Of a stretch of 64,000 nt of DNA, positions 36,209 to 45,104 are shown piece by piece; the stretch's first letter is position 1, and every line of letters begins with the position of its first letter. Source of the stretch: Stenomitos frigidus_A (GTDB lineage Bacteria; Cyanobacteriota; Cyanobacteriia; Leptolyngbyales; Leptolyngbyaceae); NCBI RefSeq assembly GCF_963877135.1, contig NZ_CAWNSW010000166.1, positions 32,513-96,512 on the forward strand. Reading direction: 5' to 3'. The notes below the pieces were generated by a model that made no database searches, was not told the DNA's origin, and saw only the letters and a list, made by a program, of their open reading frames with translations. The position numbers and the translations under genes are program-made.

Positions 36209-37744
36209 ATGACTGATGCTCTTCTTCCTGCTCTCATTCAACAGATGACGGCACCAGCGTTCTATCCTCATCCTGTCAAGGAGCCGATTCAATGCATTCA
36301 AACTCATATTTCTTATGTCTTACTAACGGGCGACTATGCCTACAAAGTAAAGAAGCCAATGAACTTTGGCTTTCTTGACTTCTCAACGCTAGAGAAACGA
36401 CAGCATTTTTGTGCCGAAGAATTACGCCTGAACCAGCGCGGTGCCGCAGCCTTGTACCTGGACGTTAGCCCCATCACTCAAGTAGGCGATCGCTTTCAGC
36501 TAGGCGGCATCGGTGATGCAGTTGAGTACACCGTCAAGATGCGTCAGTTTCCACAGTCCAGCTTATTTACAGAACTGTTCGATCGCGGCGAGTTGACGGC
36601 ATCGCTACTGGAGCAGTTAGCACGAGTGCTGGCAAACTTTCACGCTCAAGCAGCAACCAATGACTACATCCGCAGTTTTGGCACTGTCGAAAACATTCGG
36701 CTTGCGATCGACGAAAACTACGACCAGACGGCCCAATACGTCGGTGGCCCGCAAACCCAGCAGCAGTTAGACGAAACGCGCCAGTACACCGATCGCCTAT
36801 TCGCGGAACAGCAAGCCCTTTTTAACAGCCGCATCGAACACAATTGGATTCGGGAATGCCACGGCGACGTGCATCTACGCAATATTGCTCTCTGGCAAGA
36901 AAAAATCTGGCTGTTTGACTGTATCGAGTTCAACGAGCCGTTTCGGTTTGTCGATGTCATGTTCGACATTGCGTACATCATCATGGATCTGGATGCGCGC
37001 GATCGCCGCGATCTCAGCAATCTGTTCCTTAATGCTTACATTGAGCAAACCGGCGACTGGGAAGGCTTACAGGTGTTGCCTCTGTACCTTAGCCGTCAAT
37101 CCTACGTGCGGGCTAAAGTCACCTCCTTTTTGTTGAGCGATCCATCTGTCCCAGAGCCCGTCAAACAAGAGGCTGCTGCCACTGCGGCTCGCTACTACCG
37201 CCTGGCGTGGGAATATACACAACCACAGAAAGGACGCTTGATTTTGATGGCAGGTTTATCTGGTTCTGGCAAAAGCACTACAGCCCGCCATCTAGCCCAA
37301 ACGCTGGGAGGCATTCAAATTCGCTCTGATGCGGTTCGTAAACATCTGGCAGGCATTCCTTTAGACACCCCAGGCAGCGATGATCTCTATACCGCCGCGA
37401 TGACACAAAAGACGTACGATCGGCTCTTACAACTCGGCATCACTCTGGCAACCCAGGGTTACACAGTGATTCTCGATGCCAAGTACGATCGACAACCGCT
37501 GAGACAAGCCGCGATCGCGCAAGCCGCCGCACACCACTTACCGCTGCAAATTCTCTACTGCACAGCACCGCTACCCGTTCTACAAGAACGCCTACAGCAA
37601 CGCCACGACGATATTTCTGATGCCACGGCTGACCTGTTACCACAGCAACGTATGGACACGTTTGGCAACGATGAGCAACCCTACATTACGACGTTAGACA
37701 CAACGCAAGACCTGAAAGCACAATTAGATCAGGCAGCAGGCTGA
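36209..37744 (+). CDS. APH-like kinase fused to P-loop nucleoside/gluconate-type kinase
   Basis: A 511-residue two-domain protein. The first part (about 1-340) is aminoglycoside-phosphotransferase-like, with catalytic loop CHGDVHLRNIALW near residue 215 and metal-binding IEFNEPFRFVDVMFDIAY following. The second (about 350-511) is a small P-loop kinase with Walker A AGLSGSGKSTTA. This COG2187-COG0645 fusion is widespread in bacteria and its substrate is unknown. Resistance should not be assumed. The ATG at 36209 starts the conserved opening; a start 54 bases upstream is less likely. Confidence 0.85.
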   Translation: MTDALLPALIQQMTAPAFYPHPVKEPIQCIQTHISYVLLTGDYAYKVKKPMNFGFLDFSTLEKRQHFCAEELRLNQRGAAALYLDVSPITQVGDRFQLGGIGDAVEYTVKMRQFPQSSLFTELFDRGELTASLLEQLARVLANFHAQAATNDYIRSFGTVENIRLAIDENYDQTAQYVGGPQTQQQLDETRQYTDRLFAEQQALFNSRIEHNWIRECHGDVHLRNIALWQEKIWLFDCIEFNEPFRFVDVMFDIAYIIMDLDARDRRDLSNLFLNAYIEQTGDWEGLQVLPLYLSRQSYVRAKVTSFLLSDPSVPEPVKQEAAATAARYYRLAWEYTQPQKGRLILMAGLSGSGKSTTARHLAQTLGGIQIRSDAVRKHLAGIPLDTPGSDDLYTAAMTQKTYDRLLQLGITLATQGYTVILDAKYDRQPLRQAAIAQAAAHHLPLQILYCTAPLPVLQERLQQRHDDISDATADLLPQQRMDTFGNDEQPYITTLDTTQDLKAQLDQAAG

Positions 37745-38045
37745 AGGAGTTGTTGCTTCTAAAGCCCTAAAGCCTTTCAGGCGTACAAGAAAGAACAGAC
37801 AAGTTTTTTAGAATGAATCAGAAGGCAGGAGTCAAAATTAACTCAAAACTCTCTAGCTTGTCGGTGCAAAGCGTAGCCCAAAACTCAAAATATTTCCTAT
37901 CCTGCGGGAAGCCAACGCTACCGAAACGCGAAGCGTTTCTTGCATGCCTAAGGCTATACAAAACTCAAAACTTCCCTCACCCCTCACTCCTCACCCCTCA
38001 CTCCTCTCCCCTTACTTCCTTTCACCCACTCCCCACTGAGCAGCG
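37745..38045. repeat. Intergenic heptamer/octamer repeats and dispersed element, copy 2
   Basis: It contains AACTCAAAACTCTCTAGCTTG and GGTGCAAAGCGTAGCCC (37842-37882), the same composite as at 21095 and 46497. A CCTCACCCCTCACTCCTCAC run lies at about 37976-38030. No gene is supported. Confidence 0.6.
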
Positions 38046-38399
38046 ATGTCCAAAAAACCAGATTTCGACGTAGGCTTAGCGACTGGTGTGCAGTACTGGC
38101 TAGTGTTCATGCTTGGTTTAGCTGTGTTAGGGTACAGTCCCCTTCTCAGCATTACGTTTGGGGCGATCGGTGGCGTTGCCAGCGGGATCATTGCAGCATG
38201 GCTCAAGCCTAAAGCATCCTATGTGCCGACTAAAGCAGAGAAGCAGACAAAAGAAGAAGAAGAAGGAAAAGAGGTCACAACAGTTGTCGAACCAAAACGA
38301 CGATCCAGGTTTCGTAAATACGGTACTCCTGTCGCTCGTCGCCAGCATCAATCGCGCGGTCGCAGACACTTTGGTTGGCTGTTTCGTCGAAAAGTTTAG
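38046..38399 (+). CDS. Small membrane protein with basic tail, unknown
   Basis: A 117-residue protein. Two close membrane helices (YWLVFMLGLAVLGYSPLLSI and TFGAIGGVASGIIAAWL) are followed by a highly charged tail rich in Lys/Glu (EKQTKEEEEGKE) and then Arg (RRQHQSRGRRHFGWLFRRK). The tail is cytoplasmic if the positive-inside rule holds. I have seen similar short proteins in cyanobacteria but assign no function. Confidence 0.65.
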   Translation: MSKKPDFDVGLATGVQYWLVFMLGLAVLGYSPLLSITFGAIGGVASGIIAAWLKPKASYVPTKAEKQTKEEEEGKEVTTVVEPKRRSRFRKYGTPVARRQHQSRGRRHFGWLFRRKV

Positions 38400-38499
38400 T
38401 GGGTGTAAAGAAATAAACGGTCAGTAGCCAGTCATCCTGGTCTCTGTCGGGACGTGACCTGTAACGTCCCGACCCTATGTAAGTCCGTGCCATGACGCT

Positions 38500-39189
38500 T
38501 TAGGGCTTTTTAGACCCAGGTTGCGTCACTTTTGGGGTTGGCGACGACTGGGCAGCTGGTTCTTTAACCTTCCAGTCAGCTAATGGACGATTGACCGCAT
38601 TCTCGAAATCGGTGGAAACCAGTAGCACTGTCAAATCAGTTTTCGTCTGAGCAGGCGGATCAACCTGAGCGTACAAAGCGCTGCGGTTGAAGTTCGGCTT
38701 ACCAAGCACCAGGCGATGGGTTTGCTGACTGGCAAGCTTCACGTCAGCGATCGCGATCGGCTTGTCCAACCCAAACTCTGCTTGTTTCGCGGCGGATACC
38801 GTGAGCGTTTGCTGTCGCTTTCCGGTTACCAGCAGGTTGAGTAGATATGCGACTGAGGCATCGTTTGCCACCGTTTGTTCTGGTGCCGTCATCGCCCAGG
38901 TCAGTGTCTCGGTTGGTGTCGCTTTTGGTGACGCTGGCTGAGGCTTCGCTGGCTGGTCAGGCTTGGCACCAGGCAATCGTGCCGCTGGAGTTTTGGCAAA
39001 TGCCAGGGTTTGCGTCGGTGTGGTGAGGGTGAGCGATCGCACCTCCTCTTCTTTAAACGCAAATAGCTGCTCAGTTTGAGCCTTTGCCGTTTCTCGCTGA
39101 GGTTTTCCCTGCACCTCATAAAGATAGACAAACGCACCCAGGAGCAGCGCGATCGCTAACAAAATCAACGGCGTTTTTTGAAATTTCAT
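38500..39189 (-). CDS. DUF4340 domain protein
   Basis: A 229-residue protein with an N-terminal membrane helix (LILLAIALLLGAFVYLYEV) and a DUF4340-type outer domain (EEVRSLTLTTPTQTLAFAKT, YLLNLLVTGKRQQTL, QAEFGLDKP). A Pro/Lys/Ala-rich insert is seen near 75-95. It is the last gene after the GldG-type gene on the same strand. DUF4340 proteins regularly follow gldG-type genes and are thought to be part of the same exporter; the function is unproven. Confidence 0.8.
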   Translation of the reverse strand: MKFQKTPLILLAIALLLGAFVYLYEVQGKPQRETAKAQTEQLFAFKEEEVRSLTLTTPTQTLAFAKTPAARLPGAKPDQPAKPQPASPKATPTETLTWAMTAPEQTVANDASVAYLLNLLVTGKRQQTLTVSAAKQAEFGLDKPIAIADVKLASQQTHRLVLGKPNFNRSALYAQVDPPAQTKTDLTVLLVSTDFENAVNRPLADWKVKEPAAQSSPTPKVTQPGSKKP

Positions 39190-39345
39190 AACCGGAAGGA
39201 ACGTTTTGAGTTTTGAGTTTTGAGATTTGAGCTGCTTGAGCAGTCAGCGGTCAGCGGTCAGCTTTTTTCTCACTAATAACCAACAATGAACAACCCCTTC
39301 AGCCTTCAGCCTTCAGCCTTCAGTCCTCTGCCCTCTGCCTTCTAC

Positions 39346-41109
39346 TTACCGTCTCTTCCACCAAACCCCAAACGCAGCGCCAAACCCAATCAGCGGGAGA
39401 ATGGCGATCGCGGTCCAGGTTGCCAGACTTGCCTGCTGCCCCGACAAGCCGAGGCGACGATTTTTGGCTTCTTTGGGACGAATGGAAAGGGACTGGTCAT
39501 CAGCGTGACTAAGCCAGCGCACTGAGTTGATGAAGACATCGCCATTGATGCCCTGATTCACGCCCCCATCTTCGGCAAAGCGGGAGTTGCCGATCACGAC
39601 CAGCCTGGATTCTTTGGGTTTCTGATCGGTCGTCGTTGGACTGGCGGCCACAGAAGGGCTGGGTGACGGATTCGCTGACGCAGAAGGGGAAGGACTGGAA
39701 GGACTGGGTGACGGCTTTGCCGGACTCGCTGAGGCTGAGGGAGACGGTTTTGGAGACGTGCTTGGTGAGGGACTGGGCGATGGTTTTGGTGCCGCGACCG
39801 CTGGCGTTACTGTGCGGGTGAGAGCAAAACCGATGACTAAGGGACCGGGGCGATCGCTGGCCTGGTCAAACTTCAGCGGTTGCGCTTTGACGTTGCTTTC
39901 GGCCCAGCTTCGTTCACTGGTAAACAATAATGGTGTGGATTTCACGTCGGTTTGGGGTTTCACATCGATCGGCTGCGCTAGCGGATAAATCGAGAGTGCA
40001 TTGCCAAAATCCTTGGTAATCGGATGGTTGCCGTACTGGCTGACTGACGAAAACGCCGGCCCCAACTGAGATAAGCGGCCAGAGACATCAATCACGACCC
40101 GTTTGTCTACCGTCACGCCCCAGTTAGTGAGCAGGCTATCCAAACCCGGAGTCGTATTAGGATCGAGCATTAAAAACAGGTTGCCACCGTTCTTAAGGTA
40201 TTCATCCAATGCAGTGACCTCTGGAGCGAGCAGCGGCTTTTGCGGCCCTGCTAGCACCAGCACATTCGCATCGGCGGGAATAGTGGCTGTTTCCAGCAAG
40301 TTGAGCGGTTTGACGGTGAAGTTTTTCTCCTGCAATCCTTTCACGGCGGCTGAAATTGCGCCCTGCGACTGGTCGATCGGGTGTTCACCATGTCCCTGAA
40401 TCACGTAGGCAAACGACTGACGATTACTCACCAGTTGCTCCAAAGCGCCAGTCAGCTTAACTTCTGACAGATAACCCCCGTCGCCAACCAGACTATCCCC
40501 CGTCGTGGGCGCGATCGTCTGTACATACTGCTTGCGTCCTTCCGGCTGGATCTCGGCAATCACATCACCGTTGCTCTTGACTTCTAGCCGCTGTACAACC
40601 GATGGCTGCGAATTTGGATCGACAAACTCATAGCTCAGCCGATCGCTCTGACGGTGATAACTTTCCAACAACTCGCGATCGCGCGCACTGGGCTGTGGCA
40701 CAAACACCCACACCTTCACCGGCTGCTTCAGATTCTTCACCAACTGTTGCGTTTCCGGTGCCAGCGAGAACAACTGATTCTCCGTCAAATCCAGCCGCCC
40801 CACATGGTTCGCTGCCAGGAAATTGATCAGCCCCAAAATCGCCAGTACTGAGAGCGTCGTGATCAGCGCATTTGCACCAACTTGAGTCGATCGCTGGCTC
40901 CAAAACCCCGGCTGTGTGGATTGTTCAGCATAGGTAGACTGAAACACCAGCCATAGACCAACCACGACTACGCCTGCAATGACGAGCCCCAACGGAATGG
41001 GACTAAAGGAGCCAGAAACCAGACCCGCGATCGCGCCTGCAGCCACCAGCATCGGCCCCAGCCAGAAGAGGTATTTAAGGTATTTCAGATTGGGAGAAAA
41101 CGTTTTCAT
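39346..41109 (-). CDS. GldG-family ABC transporter component
   Basis: A 587-residue protein of the type annotated Gldg or ABC-type uncharacterised transport system. Membrane helices lie at the N-terminus (three, about 10-105) and the C-terminus (TAIAILPLIGFGAAFGVWW). Between them is the periplasmic-type domain (about 120-440) with YEFVDPNSQPSVVQR, VIQGHGEHPI and LFLMLDPNTTPG. A low-complexity Ser/Pro/Ala tract (about 455-510) precedes the last helix. In Flavobacterium GldAFG supports gliding; here the role is unknown. Confidence 0.85.
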   Translation of the reverse strand: MKTFSPNLKYLKYLFWLGPMLVAAGAIAGLVSGSFSPIPLGLVIAGVVVVGLWLVFQSTYAEQSTQPGFWSQRSTQVGANALITTLSVLAILGLINFLAANHVGRLDLTENQLFSLAPETQQLVKNLKQPVKVWVFVPQPSARDRELLESYHRQSDRLSYEFVDPNSQPSVVQRLEVKSNGDVIAEIQPEGRKQYVQTIAPTTGDSLVGDGGYLSEVKLTGALEQLVSNRQSFAYVIQGHGEHPIDQSQGAISAAVKGLQEKNFTVKPLNLLETATIPADANVLVLAGPQKPLLAPEVTALDEYLKNGGNLFLMLDPNTTPGLDSLLTNWGVTVDKRVVIDVSGRLSQLGPAFSSVSQYGNHPITKDFGNALSIYPLAQPIDVKPQTDVKSTPLLFTSERSWAESNVKAQPLKFDQASDRPGPLVIGFALTRTVTPAVAAPKPSPSPSPSTSPKPSPSASASPAKPSPSPSSPSPSASANPSPSPSVAASPTTTDQKPKESRLVVIGNSRFAEDGGVNQGINGDVFINSVRWLSHADDQSLSIRPKEAKNRRLGLSGQQASLATWTAIAILPLIGFGAAFGVWWKRR

Positions 41110-41135
41110 ATCAAAAGAAGAAAAATAGAGTCAAG

Positions 41136-41201
41136 AGAAACCGGGTTTCTGGGCGCAATATTGGGCACTGGCGGCATGTGCGGTGAAGAAACCCGGTTTC
41201 T
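41136..41201. repeat. Paired AGAAACCSGGTTTCT element, copy 2
   Basis: Complementary 15-mers at 41136-41150 and 41187-41201, within the short gap between the permease and GldG genes of an operon. Confidence 0.8.
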
Positions 41202-41223
41202 GCGGTTCACGAGTTTCTGCGGT

Positions 41224-42012
41224 TCACGATCGCTGGAAGCGAAACGCATCGATCGACTGCGCCGTCAAAAAGAGTCCCAAGACAATGTAGCTGCCAAACA
41301 AAACCAGGCTACTGCTGTCGAGAATGCCTTGGGTCAGATTGTTGTAGTGCTTCAGCAAAGACAGATGTCCTAACGCGGCGCCAGCGGGACCACCCAGCTT
41401 TTGACCGAGAATTTCGACAACCCAGAGGAAAAGGACTAAGCCAAACGTACCGATCGCGGCCAAAATCGTGCTGTCTGTGAGCGAGGAAATGAACATCCCC
41501 AGAGACAGAATGGCAGCAGCCAGGAGGATTAAGCCCAGATGTGCCACCAGCACGATGCTAAAGCTGAACGGCGGTGTAGTGGTGCTGAAGACGATCGCCT
41601 CATAGATCAGCAGCGGCAGCACCATCGTCACAAAAAACGTCAACACGCCTAACAGCTTGCCAAGCGCAACCGCCCAGTTGGTAATCGGCGAGGTCGCTAA
41701 AAGCTCCAACGTGCCACGCTTGCGTTCTTCGGCATACAGACCCATCGACAAGATCGGCAAAATGAATAGCGCAATCGAACCCAGGGTGCTTAAGAAAAAC
41801 TGCAAGAACTGATAAGGCACATCGATCGGCGACGCGTAGCCTGCACTATCGGCATAGGCAACCTGTTGCGTAATGCCGCCTAAAATCGAAACAAAGAAAA
41901 AGCCTGCTAAAAGCCAGAACACACCCGCGATCACGTAGGCAAGGGGCGACGCAAAGTAGCTCTGCAACTCGCGGCGGTAAATAGCCAGAATGTTGCTCAT
42001 AATCACACGCAT
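41224..42012 (-). CDS. ABC-2 type permease (GldF-like)
   Basis: A 262-residue permease with six membrane helices. It carries ELQSYFASPLAYVIAGVFW at the N-terminus and MGLYAEERKRGTLELLATSP near 95, which is the ABC-2 loop next to the ATPase. The ATG at 42012 overlaps the stop of the ATPase gene and has GGAG 10 bases upstream; a second ATG at 42000 is possible. Confidence 0.85.
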   Translation of the reverse strand: MRVIMSNILAIYRRELQSYFASPLAYVIAGVFWLLAGFFFVSILGGITQQVAYADSAGYASPIDVPYQFLQFFLSTLGSIALFILPILSMGLYAEERKRGTLELLATSPITNWAVALGKLLGVLTFFVTMVLPLLIYEAIVFSTTTPPFSFSIVLVAHLGLILLAAAILSLGMFISSLTDSTILAAIGTFGLVLFLWVVEILGQKLGGPAGAALGHLSLLKHYNNLTQGILDSSSLVLFGSYIVLGLFLTAQSIDAFRFQRS

Positions 42013-43046
42013 TAAGCTGCTTCTCCCGCTGATGGTTCAGCCTCTTCGCCCTCGGATTCGCCATCAGATTCCAGGTCTGTGGCGGCATCCAGAGGCTTCT
42101 CTTCAGTCGTCAGTTCTAAAAAGACATCTTCGAGCGTGGCTTGCGATCGCCGCATTTCGTACAATCCCACACCCGCGCCAACGACCGTCTTCGCGATATC
42201 TCGACCGACTAACTCGGTGCCAGATTCGGCAATCACCCGCAGCTTGTGGTGTTCCGGCACGTCACTTGGTGCTTGCTCGACCAGCTTGACGTTTGGTAAG
42301 CCCTGAAGAAAGATCACTAAGCGAGACTGAATATCTGCCGCATCGCCCTCGACTTCAAGTTCATAGCCAGAACCACCCGTTAACTGTGCCATCAGGTTTT
42401 CGGGTGTGTTCGTCGCCACGACTCGACCTTTGTTGATGATGGCAATGCGATCGCACGTCATGCTGACTTCCGGCAAGATGTGAGTCGAAAGAATGACAGT
42501 ATGATCGCCTGCCAGATTTTTGATCAGACTCCGAACTTCGGCAATCTGACGTGGGTCTAGCCCCACAGTCGGTTCATCCAAAATAATGGCAGGCGGATCG
42601 TGAACGATCGCCTGTGCAATGCCCACCCGCTGTCGATAGCCTTTAGACAGCTTGCGAATGAGCGTCTGGCTCTTTTCGGTCAGGTTGCAGCGTTTGATGG
42701 CAGTTTGGACTCGATTCGGGCGATCGCCTGCATTCACGCCTTTAATGCGCGCGACGAAATGCAAAAAGCCTTCGACCGTCATATCGGTATACAGCGGCGG
42801 CGTTTCGGGCAAGTAGCCGATATGCTTCCGCACGGCCATCGAATTTTCGTGGACTTCAAACCCTGCCACTTTTGCCGTACCGGCTGACGCTGGCAGGTAA
42901 CCCGACAAAATCCGCATCGTGGTCGTCTTCCCGGCTCCGTTGGGCCCCAAGAACCCCAAAATTTCCCCTGGTTCCACCGCGAACGTGACATCCTCAATGG
43001 CAGGGGTTGAGCCGTAAACTTTGCTTAAGTGCTCAACTTCAATCAT
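42012..43046 (-). CDS. ABC transporter ATP-binding protein (GldA-like)
   Basis: A 344-residue ATPase. Walker A GPNGAGKTTT is near residue 34, the signature LSKGYRQRVGIAQAI near 134 and Walker B IILDEPTVGLDP near 155. A C-terminal extension of about 100 residues ends in an acidic tail (ESDGESEGEEAEPSAGEA). It drives the GldF/GldG-type exporter encoded next. The first gene of the four-gene set on this strand; start ATG at 43046. Confidence 0.9.
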   Translation of the reverse strand: MIEVEHLSKVYGSTPAIEDVTFAVEPGEILGFLGPNGAGKTTTMRILSGYLPASAGTAKVAGFEVHENSMAVRKHIGYLPETPPLYTDMTVEGFLHFVARIKGVNAGDRPNRVQTAIKRCNLTEKSQTLIRKLSKGYRQRVGIAQAIVHDPPAIILDEPTVGLDPRQIAEVRSLIKNLAGDHTVILSTHILPEVSMTCDRIAIINKGRVVATNTPENLMAQLTGGSGYELEVEGDAADIQSRLVIFLQGLPNVKLVEQAPSDVPEHHKLRVIAESGTELVGRDIAKTVVGAGVGLYEMRRSQATLEDVFLELTTEEKPLDAATDLESDGESEGEEAEPSAGEAA

Positions 43047-43191
43047 GTGAACCTCACGAATCAGGGCAGCTTGATATTACCCATCTCTACCCCAGGTTAT
43101 ATCAGTTGAGGCGTTACAGGGACAAGCTAAGTTTCATTGGAGGTAATGAGTGAGGTTGGGGAAGTGATCGCTACAGGGTGATAAGAACGGT

Positions 43192-43259
43192 TAGCGGTCA
43201 GCCGTCAGCGGTCAGCCGTCAGAAAAAAGCTGATAGCTGATAGCTGATAGCTGATAGCC
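43192..43259. repeat. Heptamer tandem repeats (STRR-like), second block
   Basis: Degenerate GTCAGCG units are followed by four TGATAGC copies, as at 4255-4328. It lies upstream of the GldA-like gene and downstream of the 180-residue protein gene. Confidence 0.7.
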
Positions 43260-43313
43260 AATCCTAACCTGTACCGCTATTTTCAACAGGCTCTCACTCG
43301 ATCGCCCCAGACC

Positions 43314-43856
43314 CTAAAGATATTCCACTATCGTCGGCTCTTCTGGGATGAACCGTGGCTGCAGATTTGCTTTCTTGTTCTTCCCTCGCAACGAGCCAAT
43401 CTGGATCGGCGTTTTGAGCAACTCTAGCTCCTGCACTTCCCAAAAAATTGCCCAACTGGGGCGATCGGTAGCTGTCGATTTGGGACGAAAGATGGCTTTG
43501 TCGGGATAGCGACCACGCCGAGATCCGACCGAACCGATGTAAAGTCCACGCCAGGTCACTTTGGGGTTCAATGGTTGCTCTCCTTTGGCGTTGGCGGCGT
43601 AGATGAAAACCTCGATCGCCTTCCCAGCACGCAGTTTCTCAACTTCCGCAAACACTTCAAAGGCCATGCTGCCAAAGGCAACTTTGGGTGAGTGATCGGG
43701 TGGCAAATCGTCTGCATCCAGTTGAGCAGCGATGGCTTCTAGCCCAGACATTAAGTCTATTTCTGGTACTGAAGCAAGGAGAGCGAAGGCACGAGTCTTT
43801 TGCATGAGGTCACGAATACAGCAAAGCAATCTCTCCAAACTACTGGAAACTGACAT
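43314..43856 (-). CDS. Hypothetical protein, unknown
   Basis: A 180-residue soluble protein. It contains an N-terminal helical part, then a beta-rich segment (KAIEVFIYAANAKGEQPLNPKVTWRGLYIGS) and a C-terminus with ATDRPSWAIFWEVQELE. No domain is recognised. An alternative start is an ATG at 43805. It lies back to back with the PIN module but on the other strand. Confidence 0.6.
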   Translation of the reverse strand: MSVSSSLERLLCCIRDLMQKTRAFALLASVPEIDLMSGLEAIAAQLDADDLPPDHSPKVAFGSMAFEVFAEVEKLRAGKAIEVFIYAANAKGEQPLNPKVTWRGLYIGSVGSRRGRYPDKAIFRPKSTATDRPSWAIFWEVQELELLKTPIQIGSLRGKNKKANLQPRFIPEEPTIVEYL

Positions 43857-43954
43857 TGCCGTCCAATACTCGAAGCTTAACCGTTACTTACTGGCTTGAG
43901 GATGAAATATGTGAAAAGGTGATTGCTTCCCCCTGGAGTTCTCATGACGCTTCT

Positions 43955-44383
43955 ATGCCAATTCCACAAGTTGTCCTTGATACCAACGTCATCGTTGCTG
44001 GCTTACGTTCTCGACGAGGCAGTGCTTTTCAGTTACTAACCCTGGTAGGCACAAAAAAGTTTGAGATTCACCTTTCGGTGCCATTAGTGCTGGAATATCG
44101 AGAGGTACTATCGAGAGAATTAGCAAACTTGTATGTTAGTGCGATAGATATAGAGGACTTCATTGAGTTTCACTGTTCCGTCGCAAAGAGACATCGGATC
44201 TTCTTTCTTTGGCGTCCGTATCTCCCTGATCCAAAAGACGATATGGTGTTGGAACTGGCAGTGACGGCGGGATGTGATAGCGTAGTGACATATAATATCC
44301 GCGACTTTGTTGGAACCGAGAAATTTGGCATCAAAGCAATTACACCTGGGGAACTTTTGAGAGCAATTGGAGCGTTGCTATGA
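43955..44383 (+). CDS. PIN-domain toxin (type II TA)
   Basis: A 142-residue PIN ribonuclease of the family annotated as putative toxin-antitoxin component, PIN family. The first acidic motif is VVLDTNVIVAGL near residue 6, the second region is VLEYREVLSRE and the third LPDPKDDMVLELA, then CDSVVTYNIRDF. These acidic residues bind the Mg2+/Mn2+ for RNA cutting. The antitoxin gene starts 4 bases before this stop (ATGA overlap). The ATG at 43955 is preferred; upstream codons add a non-family stretch. Confidence 0.85.
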   Translation: MPIPQVVLDTNVIVAGLRSRRGSAFQLLTLVGTKKFEIHLSVPLVLEYREVLSRELANLYVSAIDIEDFIEFHCSVAKRHRIFFLWRPYLPDPKDDMVLELAVTAGCDSVVTYNIRDFVGTEKFGIKAITPGELLRAIGALL

Positions 44384-44625
44384 GTCACGTAAATGTTCAG
44401 CTTCCTGACTCTTTGTACAAAAATCTGCAAGTTTTGGCAGAGCAAGATGGCATTACCGTTGACCAGTTCATCGCGACAGCCGTTGCGGAAAAGATAGCCG
44501 CTTTGACAACCGAAACCTATTTGAAAGCGTTGGCGCAACGCGGTAGCAGAGATAAATATGAAGCCGTGTTGACGAAAGTCCCTGACGTAGAGCCAGAAGC
44601 TTACGACCAACTGCCAAAGTGCTAA
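44380..44625 (+). CDS. Ribbon-helix-helix antitoxin (HicB-type fold)
   Basis: An 81-residue protein with a short RHH-like DNA-binding segment (VNVQLPDSLYKNLQVLAEQDGITVDQFIATAVAEKI) and a C-terminal tail that probably wraps the toxin. Overlap of 4 bases with the PIN gene indicates coupled translation. Toxin-first order is less common than antitoxin-first. It likely represses the pair's promoter. Confidence 0.78.
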   Translation: MSHVNVQLPDSLYKNLQVLAEQDGITVDQFIATAVAEKIAALTTETYLKALAQRGSRDKYEAVLTKVPDVEPEAYDQLPKC

Positions 44626-45104
44626 CCATTCGATTGTATGGCTTGAGGTGCCAGGTGAATCATGGGTGACGTCGCACCAGCACCTTTGAAGGCGGCGATC
44701 GCTCGCTTAGAATAGCGACAAGCCCGGTTCATGCCTGGAAAGAATATTGGTGATTTGTTGTAACCTTAATGCGATCGAGCAGACGTAAGGACAGCTCGTT
44801 CTGTCGTTATTGCAGCAAATTCGGATGTGACGACAACTTGTTTTGGACTAACGACAACTCGTTCTGTTGTAGCGCCTAGCGATGCTGTTCTGATGATCAC
44901 TCCTCCCCTCTGCACGATCGCTCTTACCAAAACATTTTAAGCTCAGGTAACTACAAGCTCAGGTAACTAAATTTGGCGCGTCTCTGGGAGGAAGGAGCGA
45001 TCGCACCAATGTGAGCAGGGCGTCAAACATACAGCTTTAGCCTTTTCTAGGAATACCCTCAATAGCACGATCGGGCTCAGCAAATAAACTTTAGAGTGAG
45101 CACT
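44626..45104. other. Intergenic region containing a 21-bp period array
   Basis: No gene is supported. The repeat array is at 44785-44889; the remainder holds several CGATCG sites and a short AGCTCAGGTAACTA duplication (about 44940-44968). Confidence 0.5.
44785..44889. repeat. Degenerate 21-bp tandem array, locus 1 (5 units)
   Basis: Five consecutive 21-base units with no gaps. Units 3 and 4 are closest, sharing ACGACAACTTGTT / ACGACAACTCGTT. The period is exact although unit sequences vary. Confidence 0.6.

Noticed and set aside
36209..37744. Antibiotic resistance gene
   Set aside because: The APH-like domain is of the fused, unknown-substrate type common in environmental bacteria; nothing indicates drug modification.
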